From Ehretia macrophylla (taxonomy: Eukaryota > Streptophyta > Magnoliopsida > Boraginales > Ehretiaceae): a stretch of 64,000 nt of DNA. Numbering within the stretch: the first letter of the stretch is position 1; every line of letters begins with the position of its first letter. Below are positions 9,895 through 21,853 of the stretch, one piece after another. Both the position numbers and the translations under genes were made by a program. The notes under the pieces are model-generated. The model was not told the DNA's origin. It saw only the letters and a program-made list of their open reading frames with translations, and ran no database searches. The DNA lies in NCBI GenBank assembly GCA_037974665.1, contig CM075778.1, forward strand, positions 28,524,001-28,588,000, in the 5' to 3' direction.

Positions 9895-10440
9895 ATTTGA
9901 AATCAACAACAACAAAAAAAACAAAACAAAAATTCCGGGAAAAAAAATCAGAAATTAAAAAAATATCACCTAAATATGTAAAAAAAAAAACAATTCAAAA
10001 AAAGAAATTATAACAAAAAACAAAGAATAGGTAAATAAAAAATGAAAATAAATATATTCGAAAATAAAAAATAAAAATAAAAAATTCAAAAATAAAAAAC
10101 AAATAACCTAAAGATGTTAAAAATAACACAAATAAAAAAAATTATAACAAAAAAAAGTATAGATAAAAAAAACAAAAATTATAAAAAAATCCGAAAATTA
10201 AAAAACAAAAATTCCCAAAATAAAATAAAAAATCAAAAAATAAAATAAAAATAACCTAAATATGTTTAAAATAACACAATTTAAAAAAAAGAAAGAAATT
10301 ATAACAAGAAAAATAGATTAAAAAAATAAAAAACAAAATCCAACAGTAAAAAAAAATCCAAAAATACAAAAAAAAACTAAATTAACATATTTAGATTAGG
10401 TGCATTATTAATTAATATCTTCATAACAACAAAAAAAATT
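9895..10440. repeat. A-rich low-complexity tract
   Basis: About 550 bases built almost only of short A runs separated by single T, C or G (patterns such as AAAATAAAAAATAAAA). No gene. It may derive from an expanded poly(A) or from slippage. Confidence 0.9.
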
Positions 10441-10660
10441 ATAATATATACATAGATTATACATATAGATGTACATACATATATATATAACCTCACAAAA
10501 ACAAATTATTTGTGAAGTCGGGGAGAGGATAATGTGTTGAGAGGGTCTATAGCTTCATAGGGGTGGTGGAGTTAGCTAGATCTATACATATATATACATA
10601 CATTTACATATACATTCATATATATATATATATATATATAAACAGACATCATTACCTCAA
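10440..10660. repeat. AT-rich spacer with a (TA)n microsatellite at about 10618-10640
   Basis: Includes ATATACATA-type runs at 10440-10490 and 10590-10640. No coding content. Confidence 0.8.
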
Positions 10661-10778
10661 ATAAAATGGTGGTAAAGGGTCTATAGAGGGGTGGGAAGGT
10701 GTGGGGCACGTGGATTGGGTGGGGCGTGGGGTGAGAGGTGGGTGGGGTGAGGTTTTTTGTTTTGGAAAACTGAAAAAT

Positions 10779-10817
10779 GAAATAACAGAAGGCAGAGCCT
10801 CTGCCCTCTGTTATTTC
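10779..10817. repeat. Short near-perfect hairpin
   Basis: The arm GAAATAACAGAAGGCAGAG is followed almost at once by its complement, with one mismatch and a one- to two-base turn. It lies at the left edge of the CACTA-like repeat region and overlaps the sequence leading into another palindrome (ATTGGGCGAC...GTCGCCCAAT, 10822-10865). Confidence 0.85.
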
Positions 10818-10849
10818 AATTTAATTGGGCGACGGCCGGGTGTGAACCA

Positions 10850-11350
10850 GGGTTGTCGCCCAATTAAAAGAGGCCCACATCCTGGGCCTCTTTATGGAGA
10901 CGGGTAGCCGCCCGTCTCCAACATAGAGATGCCCATCTCCAATAAAAGATGTAGGCCTCTTTGTGGAGACGGGTAGTCACTTGTCTCCAATAGCAGTCCG
11001 TCTCCAAAAATATAGAGAAGGGCTGATACCCATCCCTACTAAAAGAGGTCCACGGGCCTCTTTTTGGAGATGGGCTGGTGCCCGTCTCCAAAATGGCGAC
11101 AGACGTCTGCTCGACTCCAACATGGAGACAGGCTGCGGCCCGTCTCCAACATAGAGACGGGCATCAGCTCGTCTCCAAATGGCGATGGGCATCCACCCAT
11201 CTCTATTAGGGAGACGGGCTGATTCCCGTCTCCAATAAAAGAGGCCCACATCATGGGCCTCTTTGTGGAGATGAGAAATAGCCCGTCTTCATTAGAGATG
11301 GGAAATTACCCGTCGCCATTGGAGACGGGCATAGTTTCCCGTCTCTAATT
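10850..11350. repeat. Array of small palindromes built on GAGACGGGC / GCCCGTCTC
   Basis: At least ten short inverted-repeat units of the form GGAGACGGG-n-CCCGTCTCC, often separated by AATAAAAGAGGCCCA. This is like the subterminal repeat arrays that bind the transposase in CACTA (En/Spm) elements, and it sits between the 10779 hairpin and the CACTA-type terminus at 12491. No ORF; apparent ORFs here are repeat artefacts. Confidence 0.7.
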
Positions 11351-11510
11351 TAGACAATCATATGAATGGCTCTAATAATTTGGTGAATACCCTCTCACCG
11401 TGCCCTCACCCTGCCGTCATCAATGTTTGGACACTTATGTGAATTTGACACCAATAATTTGGAGAAGACCCCTAACCGTGCCGTCGCCAAATTTTTATCA
11501 CTTTCAGTTC

Positions 11511-11804
11511 TATATAAAGAATCAACAATCCCGCTTGTTGTTTTCGATCTTTACATAAGCTTAACCTCGGTGCATCAACATCTTATAAACGTTGAGTAAG
11601 GAAGTTCAAGGTCAGTGGGTTACCATTAAAAAAGAGGAACACACAAAAAAATTTGCTCCATCGAAGGCAAGCAGTAGCAGAGTTGAAGGTCGATTTGATC
11701 TAAACGAACCACCAAAAGAAGATGGTTACATTTTGATGGCTCAACACCATCAAAGGTCTGTGGATCAAATGTATCGCATCCTTCTGCCGAAGTTATTCGA
11801 GTGA
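11511..11804 (+). other. TATA box and short unassigned reading frame inside the CACTA-like element
   Basis: TATATAAAG at 11511 is followed about 80 bases later by a stop-free stretch from 11592 to a TGA at 11804. It would encode about 70 residues with a Lys/Glu-rich start and a GRFDLNEPP segment. There is no ATG at its start (TTG at 11592), so it would need an upstream exon or is spurious. I do not recognise it. It might be the first exon of a former CACTA gene or a captured host piece. Confidence 0.25.
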
Positions 11805-12478
11805 AAATTATGTAAAAAATTGGTAGTTAAATTTAATGATATGTAATATATTATATGGATATGTGTGTGTATCTTGTTAAGGACTTTTGTATGGTGATGA
11901 CTAAAGTTAACCGTCTGTTAATATAATCCCTAGTTATCGAATGTTATGAAATAAAATCTTGTTGATTGCAAATTATATTATCAAATTTCTCTCATATTGT
12001 AGTTAATATCTACACAAACATAGTATTTTATTTCTACCTCAAATAATGTCAGTACTTCAAGTTAACAATTTTTGAGTGAACTGGTACTGCTTTTGAAAAT
12101 TTTTTAACACATCGCTGTTACTCAGTATTTGAAGGCCTTGTTCGTTAAAAAAAAATAATATAAAATTTAGTCGGCACCCTTTTTGGTGACGGCACGGTGA
12201 CGGACTATCACCATACCGTCACCGTGCCGTCTTCATATATCAGAATCGGAGAAACTTGTCACTAAGCCGTCACCAAATTAGTGACGGTCATAGCTTGGCC
12301 GTCACCGAATTAGAGACGGCTAACAAAGCCGTCACTGTTAGTGACAGTTTGGTGACGAGTGTTTTTGTCTGACACTGTGCCGTCACTGTTCTGTCACAAA
12401 ACTGGCGTCAACCTTTCCCTTCACTGTACCGTCGCCATATCTGCAATGGTTTGGCGACGGTCCATCGCAGAATCCAGT

Positions 12479-12491
12479 TCTTTTTGTAGTG
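12479..12491 (-). repeat. CACTA terminal inverted repeat (right end)
   Basis: TTTTTGTAGTG on the plus strand is the complement of CACTACAAAAA. The flanking trinucleotide is ATC. Confidence 0.75.
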
Positions 12492-13560
12492 ATCCAATTG
12501 ATACGTCTACAACTTATATGATGTGTTACCTTTTAATTACTTAGAGATTTTACGATTTTGTAATTGGTGAATGGTAACACCTAATCAAATTATAATCGTA
12601 AATACATCATTTTTTTCATCAGGCTATCTTCAAAATTGAAATACAATTAAAAATTCACAATCCAAAACTTATTTTATTTTTGTATATTTAATACTAAAAT
12701 CTCGCAAACATGACTCCCGAATTTTCTCTTTAACAATTTCTTCAAATTGGATCTTTATGTTAATTGTTAATGAACTCTTAATGGGTGAAATACGTATAGA
12801 GATAATATTTTTAATCTTAGAGTATGTTAAGTCTTAACTTGGTTAGTTGAAATGATAATATTTTACCATTTAAAAAAATAAAAGTATCTATGGAAATTAA
12901 TAATTATTAATTTATCAATAAATTAATATTTAGCTAAATTAAGAGAAGTTAAGTGGTTCCAAGACAATTAATTTAAAGAGGTTATACAATTTATTGAATC
13001 AAACACTATTTAACCCAACACAATCTCTTATTATTTGTGGTATCATCAGTTTCTAAATAGCAAAAATGGCTTCTCATCTCAAAGTGTCAAGAGAAAAGAA
13101 CCACAACGGATGAAATGTGTAAAGAATTATATGAGCATAACAAAGAACATCCATCATGCATGCAATTAGAATTGTAGTAATAGGTTTTGAAAAAATATGA
13201 TTTGCAACTTAGTCAAGGGTAGCTTGTCTAAAATTTAGCAGAATAAGGTTCTAAAAATTTAAAAGTAAAAAATGTAAAAAATGTGGTAAAGAGAAAATTT
13301 TAATTGTCTAGTGAACAATCATGATAAAAATGTATGCACTTTTTAGTTAATTATTAATTTATAAATATTTGGGATCTATAAGATACAAATAAAATATTTA
13401 AAATATTTTATTTTATAATTATACAAAGACTATTAATTTTGTAAATTTGCCCAAGTCGGGATCAAATAATTTTATTAATTGAAAGAGATTAATAATTTTT
13501 TGACTATTAATTTAAAGAGGTTCTAGTACCATATCTATAAAATTCACCACATTACTCAAA
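12492..13560. other. AT-rich intergenic sequence
   Basis: No gene seen. 13045-13120 resembles 24590-24665 (both contain TCTAAATAGCAAAAATRGCTT followed by a CCATCTCAAAG-like stretch), so part of it belongs to a dispersed repeat. Confidence 0.6.
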
Positions 13561-13569
13561 TTCTAATAC

Positions 13570-14010
13570 AGTATAAGAACCTGAGCTACTTCACTTAAAA
13601 TCAATTGGTTTTGGGATAAAACTTCAAGTTTCTTAATATGGTATTAGAGCTGGACCATTGGTTCAATCTTGTTCATCTTCTGCGTGTGTTCCATGTATGT
13701 TCAATCTTTCACGTGTATTCAATCTTCTTCTGTGTGTGTTATTTTCTATGCGTGTGCATGTGTGACTTATCTCAAAATTAGGTCACACTTGTATTCAATC
13801 TTCTTTGTATGTCCTATGTGCGTTTAAACTTCCATGTGTATTTTTCACATATGACCTCTCTCAAATCAGGTCACACGTGAGGAGAATGTTAAAATATACA
13901 CTTGTCCTATATCGAAAAATTAAAAACTTCAAGATTACCTTATAAGATCTTAGAGTACTTCACTTAACACCAATTAGTTTTAGAATGAAATCTCGTACTT
14001 CTTAATACTA
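13570..14010 (+). mobile_element. Degraded TRIM / small LTR retrotransposon
   Basis: Two related stretches, about 13572-13642 and 13942-14010, share TACTTCACTTAA...CAATTRGTTTT and end in TTCTTAATA. The first is followed by TGGTATTAGAGCTGGACC at 13639, a mutated tRNA-Met primer site. The second is preceded by a purine-rich GTGAGGAGAATG and a TG start (TGTTAAAATATACA, about 13888). The internal region of about 230 bases is non-coding. The left part of the first LTR is missing or too diverged. Confidence 0.55.
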
Positions 14011-15160
14011 AGGTGTTGGCTAATAATAGTGGTAAATGTGGTGATAATGGATTGAATGTGTATGTTTAGTACGATGGGAATGGTGGGTAGTATTTTGTGA
14101 CCTATGTGGAAACAATCAAATGTCAATTTTACTCCTGAAACTGACCCGACTGACTCGCAGTATGGCTTTAAACCATTAGTTTAAGGATTAAATACTCCAA
14201 AAGCCATTAAACATATATCAAGTTGCAAATAGCCTACTAAACTTTTAATTATTTTAAATAAGTTATTTTGTTCAGTAAGATTAATACAATGGAATAAATG
14301 TCATTTACACATCAAAATGATTAAAGGTCAAACTCTAAAACTATTTAGTATTGACTTAGAAAATAAATGGAATAACTTATTACAAACAGGTGGAAGTTTA
14401 GTAAGGGGAGTTTAGTTGGTAATTTGAAACAAAACAAATTTAGAGAATGATTTGAAACATTATACATGTTTAGTAGTCTTTGACGAGATTTACCTTTAGT
14501 TTTAAGGTCAAAATTGGTCAAAATGCTTGCGATAATGCAAAGTTTGATTGGTGATTTAGATCAACAAAATTGAGCGATTAAAGGATTTGTAGTAATAGAA
14601 GGTAAATTTTTAAAAATGTGCCTGCTCGAATCTTATTAATAAAAAATCAAGATACATATGTAACCGACCTATTATTATCTTTGAACCTCATTTTTAGGTA
14701 TTTCACATTTGGACCTAATGCGGAATTTTGATGCTCAATAGTTTAGAGATAGGGTATCAGCCACCTATGAAAGAGTGAAAAACTAGATTTACAAATTTAT
14801 TCATTTTGTGGCAAGATTATATTATCCAAATAATCCCAAACCATGTTTTAAACAAAACTAAATATATAGATTTTAAAAAATTTTAAAAGCATTACATCTA
14901 GACATTATAAAGTTTAGTTATAATTTTTTTAAAACATTTACGTGTAATTAGAATCCTTGGTACTTAAAAAAGTAGGAAATATGACGGTTGTTTATGCAAT
15001 TAACTAGTTGAGAATGTAAATTCAAACAGAACTCGTTCCGTCAGTTTATTTATGTATTTATTTACTTGGCTATAAAAAAAGTGATAAACTTTAGTGACTA
15101 TTTGGTGTTTTACCCTTCTAATTAATAAGCAAAGAAATTTGGTGACGTATATTTGTGTTC
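14011..15160. other. AT-rich intergenic sequence
   Basis: No gene, RNA or clear repeat boundary is visible. Any 5' exons of the FAR gene that follows would be expected here but are not recognisable. Confidence 0.5.
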
Positions 15161-15694
15161 TATGAAACCTTGCCATGACAGAACTATGGATGGCTTTTTC
15201 ATTGCTTATGGTGAAGGAAAATTGAAGGTCATGCTTGGTGATCCAGAGTTAATAATTGATGCGGTGAATCTGCATAATGATATCAATATTACTGATCAAT
15301 TAATCTATTTGTTTCTTTAATTTAATTTTATTCCCTTTCTCACTTACTTTATTGCCTATAAATTTTCAGATTTTGGATATTTTATGACTAACATTCAAAA
15401 TTTGTTGCAAACTATAAATGTATCTTCATTTGAAGAACTTTTGAAGAGTACATATTTGAATTATTAGAATTCCTTACAGATACCAGGTGATATGGTAGTG
15501 GATTTTATTCTTGCTATAATGGTCGCACATGCACATCAACTGCCCCAACCGCTCATTTATCATATTGGTTCTTCTCGAAGGAATCCTCTAACTTATGCTG
15601 ACCTTTACAAATTTGCCTTCAATTATTTCACAAAAAAGTCCATGGACCAATGCTAGTGGAAAACCAGTGAAAGTCACGAGATTTAAAATATTAA

Positions 15695-16027
15695 GGTAGC
15701 GATTGGTATATTGGAATGAATTTGGGTAGGAATGGAATGAACCAAGGAATAGAATAAAAAGTGGGAATGGAATGAAGTTGGAAATGAGAATGATATGTTT
15801 GGTATACTCTAGGAATTAAAAGTAGTAATGTGAATGACTTGTAGAATATGACAAAATTTCCCTTTTATTATTATAACATTAAAAATAAAAATAAATATAA
15901 GCATAACCATAAATAATATAAACATAAATAATAAAAATAATAATAACAAAATAAAAATAATAAATATTAAATATTAAATAATAATAATAATATTAACAAA
16001 ATAAAAATAATATCAACAACAACAACA

Positions 16028-16072
<45 letters not shown>

Positions 16073-16697
16073 TTATCATTATTATTTTTATTTTATCATT
16101 ATTATTTTACTTTATTATTTTTATTAGTATTTTTATTTTTATTTTAATAACTATTATTATTTTTTATTTTTGTTTTTATTATTATTTTATTATTTTTATT
16201 TATTATTATTATTATCATTTTTATTTTTATTTTTTTAATAATAATTATTATTTACATAATAATATTATCTTATTTTTTTATTATTGTTTTTATTATTATT
16301 ATTATTTAACTACTATTATTGTTTTTTATTTTTGTTTTTATTATTATTTTATTATTTTGTTTTTATTTTTGTTTTTATTTTTATTTTCATAATAATAATA
16401 ATTATCATTTTTATAATAATTATTATTATATTTTTTAATTATTATTATTATTGTAAAATAAATTATTTACAAAAGTTATGCTATATAAGGGTATGATAGT
16501 CAAGTTTATTCTCAAACACATGAGAATGGGCTATTCTAATGTATTTGGTCTGGAATTGATATTTCCATGTATGTGGGAATGAAATTCCCTTTGGAATGAG
16601 ATTCCTAAATCCATTCCCTCATACCAAACATGAGAATTAAAATAAAATTGAGAATGTCATTCCATTCTCAACTTATTTTCACATACCAATCACTGCC
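15695..16697. mobile_element. Tourist-like (PIF/Harbinger) MITE, 1003 bp, inside a FAR exon
   Basis: The terminal repeats are GGTAGCGATTGGTAT (15695) and its imperfect complement ATACCAATCACTGCC (ending 16697). The element is flanked by TAA at 15692-15694 and 16698-16700, the 3-bp duplication typical of PIF/Harbinger. The arms carry GGAATGGAATGA-type motifs in opposite orientation. Removing the element and one TAA restores a continuous FAR codon series, which confirms the boundaries. There is no transposase. Confidence 0.88.
15880..16470. repeat. (ATT)n / AT-only low-complexity core of the MITE
   Basis: Almost pure A/T with trinucleotide ATT runs (for example 16027-16072) and AAT runs on the left side. 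The left half is A-rich and the right half T-rich, so the two sides can pair; this suggests a foldback whose loop expanded by slippage. ORFs through it are simple-sequence artefacts. Confidence 0.9.
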
Positions 16698-17469
16698 TAA
16701 GAACCATGGCTAGTTTTCGCAAACATTTCATGGTTCGTCTTCTACCACTAATGAAGGTCAGTTGTCATAATACCAAACTTTCTCTTTCATCACAAAGTAA
16801 TATTAAACTTTCCAACCTCAATCATGTCTATTTATTTGGATTGTATGTCATACATGATCCAAATTAGTCTTTTCATCACCAACATGTCCACTAAATAGTT
16901 CTTATTCTTTTATACAGAGTAGGATTTAGGATTTTTCTAAATAAGAACTAAAATTTATAATTTTTACTTTTTTTTAAAAGTACATTGAATTTTTAACTTT
17001 TTTGGGGCTAGTGGGAGCTGCAAACACATTCGCCATTGCTTTTATACGAGGTATATCCAAAATGTAAATAAATTTGATTAATAACAGAGTCTTAGGAGCC
17101 ATATTTGTCTTTTAGTTTCTTATTGATAATGGGCTTTGTAATATACGCCTTTACTATGTAAGTATTTTCTACGTAAAATTTCTATGTCCACGAAAATCAT
17201 TTTGAATAAATGATTTGTACATCTTTTTCTCCTTTTTCTTTTGTTGGTATACTTGTAATAAATAGATAGTCTCAAATTACTTCTCCCTACAACAAAGATC
17301 AAACATTACAAGATACAAGTACATATACATCGTTTTGAAAGTTTCACCGTGTTTTTTGGAATAACTTGCACTTTGTAGTTGTAGGCACAATGATTTACAT
17401 ATTTATTTTAATTTTCTTATAGGTATCAAAGTTGGTGAATATGGTATCTTGTCGACATTTTGAAGAGCA

Positions 17470-17696
17470 TGATGAGATTTAGAGAATTTGAGAAAAAGAG
17501 CATTAGTATTATATATTTCAGTCAGTACACAAAGAACTATATATATATAGCAGATGTTACAATACAAGTGCTTATGACAGCTGTACAACTTATCACGTGC
17601 ATTCACGTTCTTGAGCAACTAACTTCCTAACAATCTTTACACTTTTCTTTGAGCTTAGTTGAGCTAGCAGGTTCTTCATTATGCTGTGCTTTATCA
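17470..17696 (-). repeat. copia 3' LTR
   Basis: 227 bp, TG...CA ends. The purine-rich tract directly adjoins its inner edge at 17697-17710. Confidence 0.93.
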
Positions 17697-18306
17697 TGCC
17701 CCCTCAAGCTGAGCCTTGAGTTAGTAAGGGGAAGCTCGGCACGAAGCTGAAGAAATAAGGTTGCAGCAAGAGGCTTTGTAAAGAGATCAGCAACTTGAGC
17801 TGAAGAAAGGACATGTGAAACCTTGAGCTGACGACATAAAACCTGCTCACAAACAAAATGGTAATCGAGCTCGATATGTTTTATGCGACTGTGAAATACA
17901 GGATTAACAGCCAAAGCTAAGGCAGAGGCATTATCACACCAAAGAGTGGGAGAAGGTGATGAAATGGATAAGTCTTTCAAGACATAAGATAGCCACTTTA
18001 ACTCAGCCATAGTGAAAGCCATAGCTCGATATTCGGTTCGGTTGAAGATCGAGGAATAGTGGGCTGGCGTTTTGAACACCAAGAGATTAAATTCTTGCCA
18101 AGAAAAATACAAAACCTTGTGGTAGACCTACATGTTTGGGGATCCGAAGCCCAATCAGAGTCAGAAAATGCATGTAACTGAAGTGGACTGGACTGAAATT
18201 GAAGGCCATGACCAAGAGTGCCCTGTACATATCTCAAAATGCGTTTGAGTGCAGAGAAATCAGCCTGAGTTGGGCTATACATTTTCTGACAAATAGAGTT
18301 AACAGA
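17627..18306 (-). pseudogene. copia RNase H and 3' end
   Basis: FSDSDWASDPQTCRSTTRF and LISWCSKRQPTIPRSSTE are read in one frame. LWCDNASALALAVNPVFHSR and KHIELDYHFVCEQVL follow in an overlapping frame, so one frameshift lies near 18050. These are the standard copia RNase H motifs. The reading frame ends within or near the 3' LTR edge. Confidence 0.88.
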
Positions 18307-19118
18307 TTATTGAAGATCGGGTCGTGTTATTGTTAAATACTGCAATGGTCCTACTAAGCTACGAAATTGAGTAGGAGATGAATAAGGTTGTGCAGCTGAA
18401 GATGTATTAGAGGTAGTAACTGCAGCAGGGGTTGAGCTAGACTTACAGTTTGCCATTCCAGCTTTATTAAGCAAATCCATAGCATATTTGGTCTGATGCA
18501 ATAACAGACCAGTTGAATTGTATTCTACCTCTAAACCCAGAAAATAAGAAAGTTTGCCCAGATCCTTCATGGCGAATCTAGAGCGCATTGCTTGAATCAG
18601 TGAAACAATAGCCTTGTTGTTACTGCCAGTGATGACAAGGTCATCAACATATACAAGAACAATAAGAGTGAATGTTGAGCATGCAATAGTTGGTACCAGG
18701 CTCTTGGAGCCTGTTTAAGGCCATGCAATGATTTGTGGAGTTTGCAAACATGGTGAGGTAGTTGAGGATGTTCAAAACCCTGAGGTTGGACCATGTAAAC
18801 CTCTTCTTGAAAAAGTCCATGGAGGAAAGCATTTGACACATCTAATTGCCTGAGTTCCCAGCTAGATTGCAATGCCAAAGAAAGAACAATGCGAACTGTT
18901 TGTGCCTTCACAATTGGACTAAACGTTTCTCCATAATCCAACCCATACTCCTGATGATAGCCCTTTGCGACAAGTCGAGCTTTGTGTTTAGCAATGCTTC
19001 CATCTGCATTTCTCTTGACTTTGAAAAACAAACGACAACCAATAGGTTGTCTATTTGATGGCAAAGGTACAAGAGTCCAGGTATGTTGCTTTAGCAAGGC
19101 ATGGTACTCTTCATTCAT
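18307..19118 (-). pseudogene. copia reverse transcriptase
   Basis: [28 protein letters not shown], read in two adjoining parts, is diagnostic, followed by [10 protein letters not shown] and [10 protein letters not shown]. The YVDD catalytic motif is disrupted by a frame change near 18650; the following FAMKDLGKLSYFLGLEV continues in another frame at 18588. The enzyme is dead by frameshift. Confidence 0.9.
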
Positions 19119-19598
19119 GGCTTTAACCCAGTAGGGAGATTGACTATTTTTTTATAAGTGGTTGGTTCTATTTCAGGTGGTGGTTGAAGGAGTGCAGCAA
19201 CTGAGAAAAGTTTAGGTTTCAATAAGCCTGTTTGTGACCTTGTAACTATAGGATGACAAGGTTGAGGGGGAGCATTTGAGGAGGAAGCAAAATAACAGAT
19301 TGTGGAAGTAGATGATCATTGTCAAGAGGAGCAGAAGAGGTATAAGATGAGAAGGAAGAAGTTGAGGACTCAGAAGATGAAATTATAGTTGTTAGAGAAG
19401 GAGTAGACACCTGACTTGGAGCAGAGTTGTTAGAAATGACTATATCAGATGAATCATAGGGTCTAGAGGGAGGTGAGGGTACGACATGCAATTAATGAGG
19501 AAATTTGCATTGGCTAGAGCTTCAAGCCAAAATCTAGAAGGCAGATGAGCTTGGTGGAGAAGAGAGAACATTGTTTCTATCAAGTGCATATGTTTTCT

Positions 19599-20123
19599 CT
19601 ATACTCTACTGTTCTGCTCAGGAGTATAAGGACAAGAAGTATGATGCAAAGTCCCCATGGATTGAAGATAGACACCAAATTTGTGATTTACAAATTCTCT
19701 ACCATTGTCTGTGAAAAAAAATTGTATAGTTGCATCAAATTGAGTTTTAATGAAAACAGTAAAGGTACAAAATGCATGATAGGAATCTCTTTTAGATTTC
19801 AAAGGATAAATCCAAGCATATCTACTATAGTCATCCACAAAAGGCAAGTAATATAAAAAATGATTAAAAGAAGCAACAACAGATGGTCCCCAAACATCTG
19901 CATGAACAAGCTGAAATAGTTTGCTGCTTTCAATTTGTGACAATGTAAAAGGCAGTCTATGTGACTTTGAAACCATACAAGGTTCACAGACAAGCTTATT
20001 ATTGGAAGGGGAAATACGTAAAATAGAATAAAGAGGTTGAACTGCTTGCCGAGAAGGGTACCCCAGCCTGAGATGCCACAGAGTATCAGAAGTGGGAAGA
20101 GAAGATATACTGGTGCACTTCAT
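19599..20123 (-). pseudogene. copia GAG-pre-integrase and integrase core
   Basis: Starts with DTLWHLRLGYPSRQAV (the HHCC-region marker of copia), then CEPCMVSKSHRLPF, then the integrase core HADVWGP, FVDDYSRYAWIYPL and FTDNGREFVN. The first two catalytic Asp positions are visible. It ends at a frame break, and the C-terminal part continues in other frames toward 19246. Confidence 0.88.
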
Positions 20124-20162
20124 AGCTTGTAGACAGAGCTGAGAATGCAGGGGATAAAGGCC

Positions 20163-20531
20163 TCATTTACAGGGGCCCTGGAACTTGACCTGATGAGTCA
20201 CATTATCAAAAATGAGAATCTGTTTAGAGTTAAAAACCAAAGTAGCATTATTGTCTTTGGCAAGCTGATAAACATATAGCAGATTAGTGGAGATCTGAGG
20301 GACATGGAATACTTGTGAAAGAGCAAAAGATGAATGAGGAGTATAAAGAGTACCATGGCCAGTGTGTGCAATAGGAAGTTTCTGACCATTGCCAACAGTG
20401 ATTGTATCCATGCCATCATATGGTTGAGCATAGGCCAATTGAGAAAGACCAGTAGTAACATGAGTGTTGGCCCCTGTATCCAAGAACCAAAGAGCATCAG
20501 TACCAGTAAACTGAGAGTTTTGAGCTGCCAT
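20163..20531 (-). pseudogene. copia protease region
   Basis: WFLDTGANTHVTTGLSQL contains the DTGA aspartic-protease active site (complement about 20494-20440), followed by ITVGNGQKLPI and the FHVPQISTNLLYVYQL segment that is characteristic of copia proteases. The open frame ends at a stop near 20163, before the GAG-pre-integrase domain. Confidence 0.85.
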
Positions 20532-21500
20532 TACCTGCTTATTCGATTGAGTACTGGCATAGGTAGTGATGTAAAGGCGGTGCCAACAATCAATCGTACA
20601 GTGATTAGGCTTGCCAAAAATCTGGCAAAAAATAGGGCCTTCAGAAGCAGAGAAGCCTTTGGACTGAGCTTGAGATGATGAATTTTGGTATCCACGACCA
20701 AAGTTACCACCTTTACCAGAGCCTTGATTGTTCCTTCCTCCACGAGATTGTTGTCTACCACGACCTCACTAATTATTGCCAGAGTAGGAGTCTTTTGAAC
20801 AATTAGGGCAGAGTGAAAATCAGTAGTAACAGGCTCAGAAATTTTGAGTGAAGTAGACAACTACAAGTGTAATTCTTCAGAGAGAAGTAAGCTAGAGAGC
20901 TCAGCAACTGAAATCGGATCTGATCGAACTCTAATTGAAGCTTTAAAAGCATCATATTATGTAGGCAATCCTTTTAAAATATATAGAATCAAATCATCTT
21001 CTTTGATTGTTTCAGTGACATTAGCCAAATTATCAGTAATCATCTTGACTTCATCAAGGTAAGATTGCATCGATTGTGAAGTCTTTGAAAGAGTACATAG
21101 TTTCATTTTAAGCTGATGAATATGAGATCGAGAGAGTGAACTGAACCTTTTTCTAGAGCATTCCACACAGCCTGAAATGTCCGCAAATGTAGTAATTGAG
21201 GTAATACCTGTGGCGTGATAGAGGCGAAGAGACATGTGCGAAGATGTTGATCAACTTGAATCCATGAGAGAAACGCTGGATTAGAAACAAGTTCAGCATT
21301 GTCGCTCTCAAGAAGCTTCGGTGGACACGGAAATGTGCCATTAATATGATCTAGAAGCTGTGTAGCTTCAAGAACTGCCTACAACTGCACTTTCCATAAG
21401 ATATAGTTGGAGTTGTCCAACTTTATCGGAACAAGAGTGTTCATATTGTGGATAAGAAGACGCAGTCCTGACGAAAGATCAGAACTAGAAGTTGAAGTTG
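20531..21500 (-). pseudogene. copia gag
   Basis: Begins near complement 21506 (ATGGCGACAACTTC) and runs through broken frames. Recognisable parts are the UBN2-like stretch with KMKLCTLSKTSQSMQSYLDEVK and the following DLILYILKGLP (complement about 21125-20960), typical of copia gag. The zinc-knuckle region follows (a cysteine remains near complement 20800 and a Gly/Gln/Arg-rich stretch to 20650). It packages element RNA in active relatives. Frameshifted and stop-containing. Confidence 0.75.
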
Positions 21501-21627
21501 TCGCCATTAGAGATGATGAAAAAGGTTCGAAATTGCTGATTTGCAGAAGAAAAAAAAATGAAGTTGTGCTTTAATGGAGGTTTGTGGATCGAAGAAGACA
21601 GAGGTCTTATATGGCTCTCGATACCAT

Positions 21628-21853
21628 GATGAGATTTAGAGAATTTGAGAAAAAGAGCATTAGTATTATATATTTCAGTCAGTACACAAAGAGCTATATA
21701 TATATAGTTGATGTTACAATACAAGTGCTTATGACAGCTGTACAACTTATCACGTGCATTCACGTGCTTAAGCAACTAACTTTCTAACAATCTTCACACG
21801 CTTCTTTGAGCTTAGTTGAGCTAGCAGGAGCTTCATTATGATGTGCTTTATCA
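21628..21853 (-). repeat. copia 5' LTR
   Basis: 226 bp, TG...CA ends. The primer-binding site starts directly at its inner edge (complement 21627). Confidence 0.93.

Larger units (their letters stand above)
10779..12491. mobile_element. CACTA-like element, right end certain, left end not defined
   Basis: The right terminus reads TTCTTTTTGTAGTG, the complement of a CACTACAAAAAGAA terminal repeat. Immediately inside (12160-12480) are many CCGTCACC / GGTGACGG subterminal motifs in both orientations. The GAGACGGGC array at 10850-11350 and the weaker CCGTC repeats at 11380-11490 could be the other subterminal region. I could not find a matching CACTA left terminus, so the left limit is provisional. 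There is no transposase ORF, so it would be a non-autonomous element. Confidence 0.6.
17470..21853 (-). mobile_element. Ty1-copia LTR retrotransposon, complete but inactive, 4384 bp
   Basis: Direct LTRs lie at 17470-17696 and 21628-21853, both starting TGATGAGATTT and ending TTTATCA, flanked by a perfect GAGCA duplication (17465-17469, 21854-21858). On the minus strand come a primer site (TGGTATCGAGAGCC, 21627-21614), gag, protease, integrase, RT, RNase H, then a purine tract GAGGGGGCA just before the downstream LTR. Integrase before RT identifies copia. LTRs differ at about 12 of 226 positions plus an indel, so the insertion is not recent. Several frameshifts and stops break the coding region. 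The insertion point is inside a FAR exon. Confidence 0.95.

Noticed and set aside
10864..11254. Overlapping reading frames on both strands in the GAGACGGGC array
   Set aside because: They are produced by the palindromic repeats; no start context, domain or codon pattern supports a gene.
16284..16496. 70-residue frame rich in Phe, Ile and Tyr
   Set aside because: Translation of the (ATT)n core of the MITE, not a protein gene.
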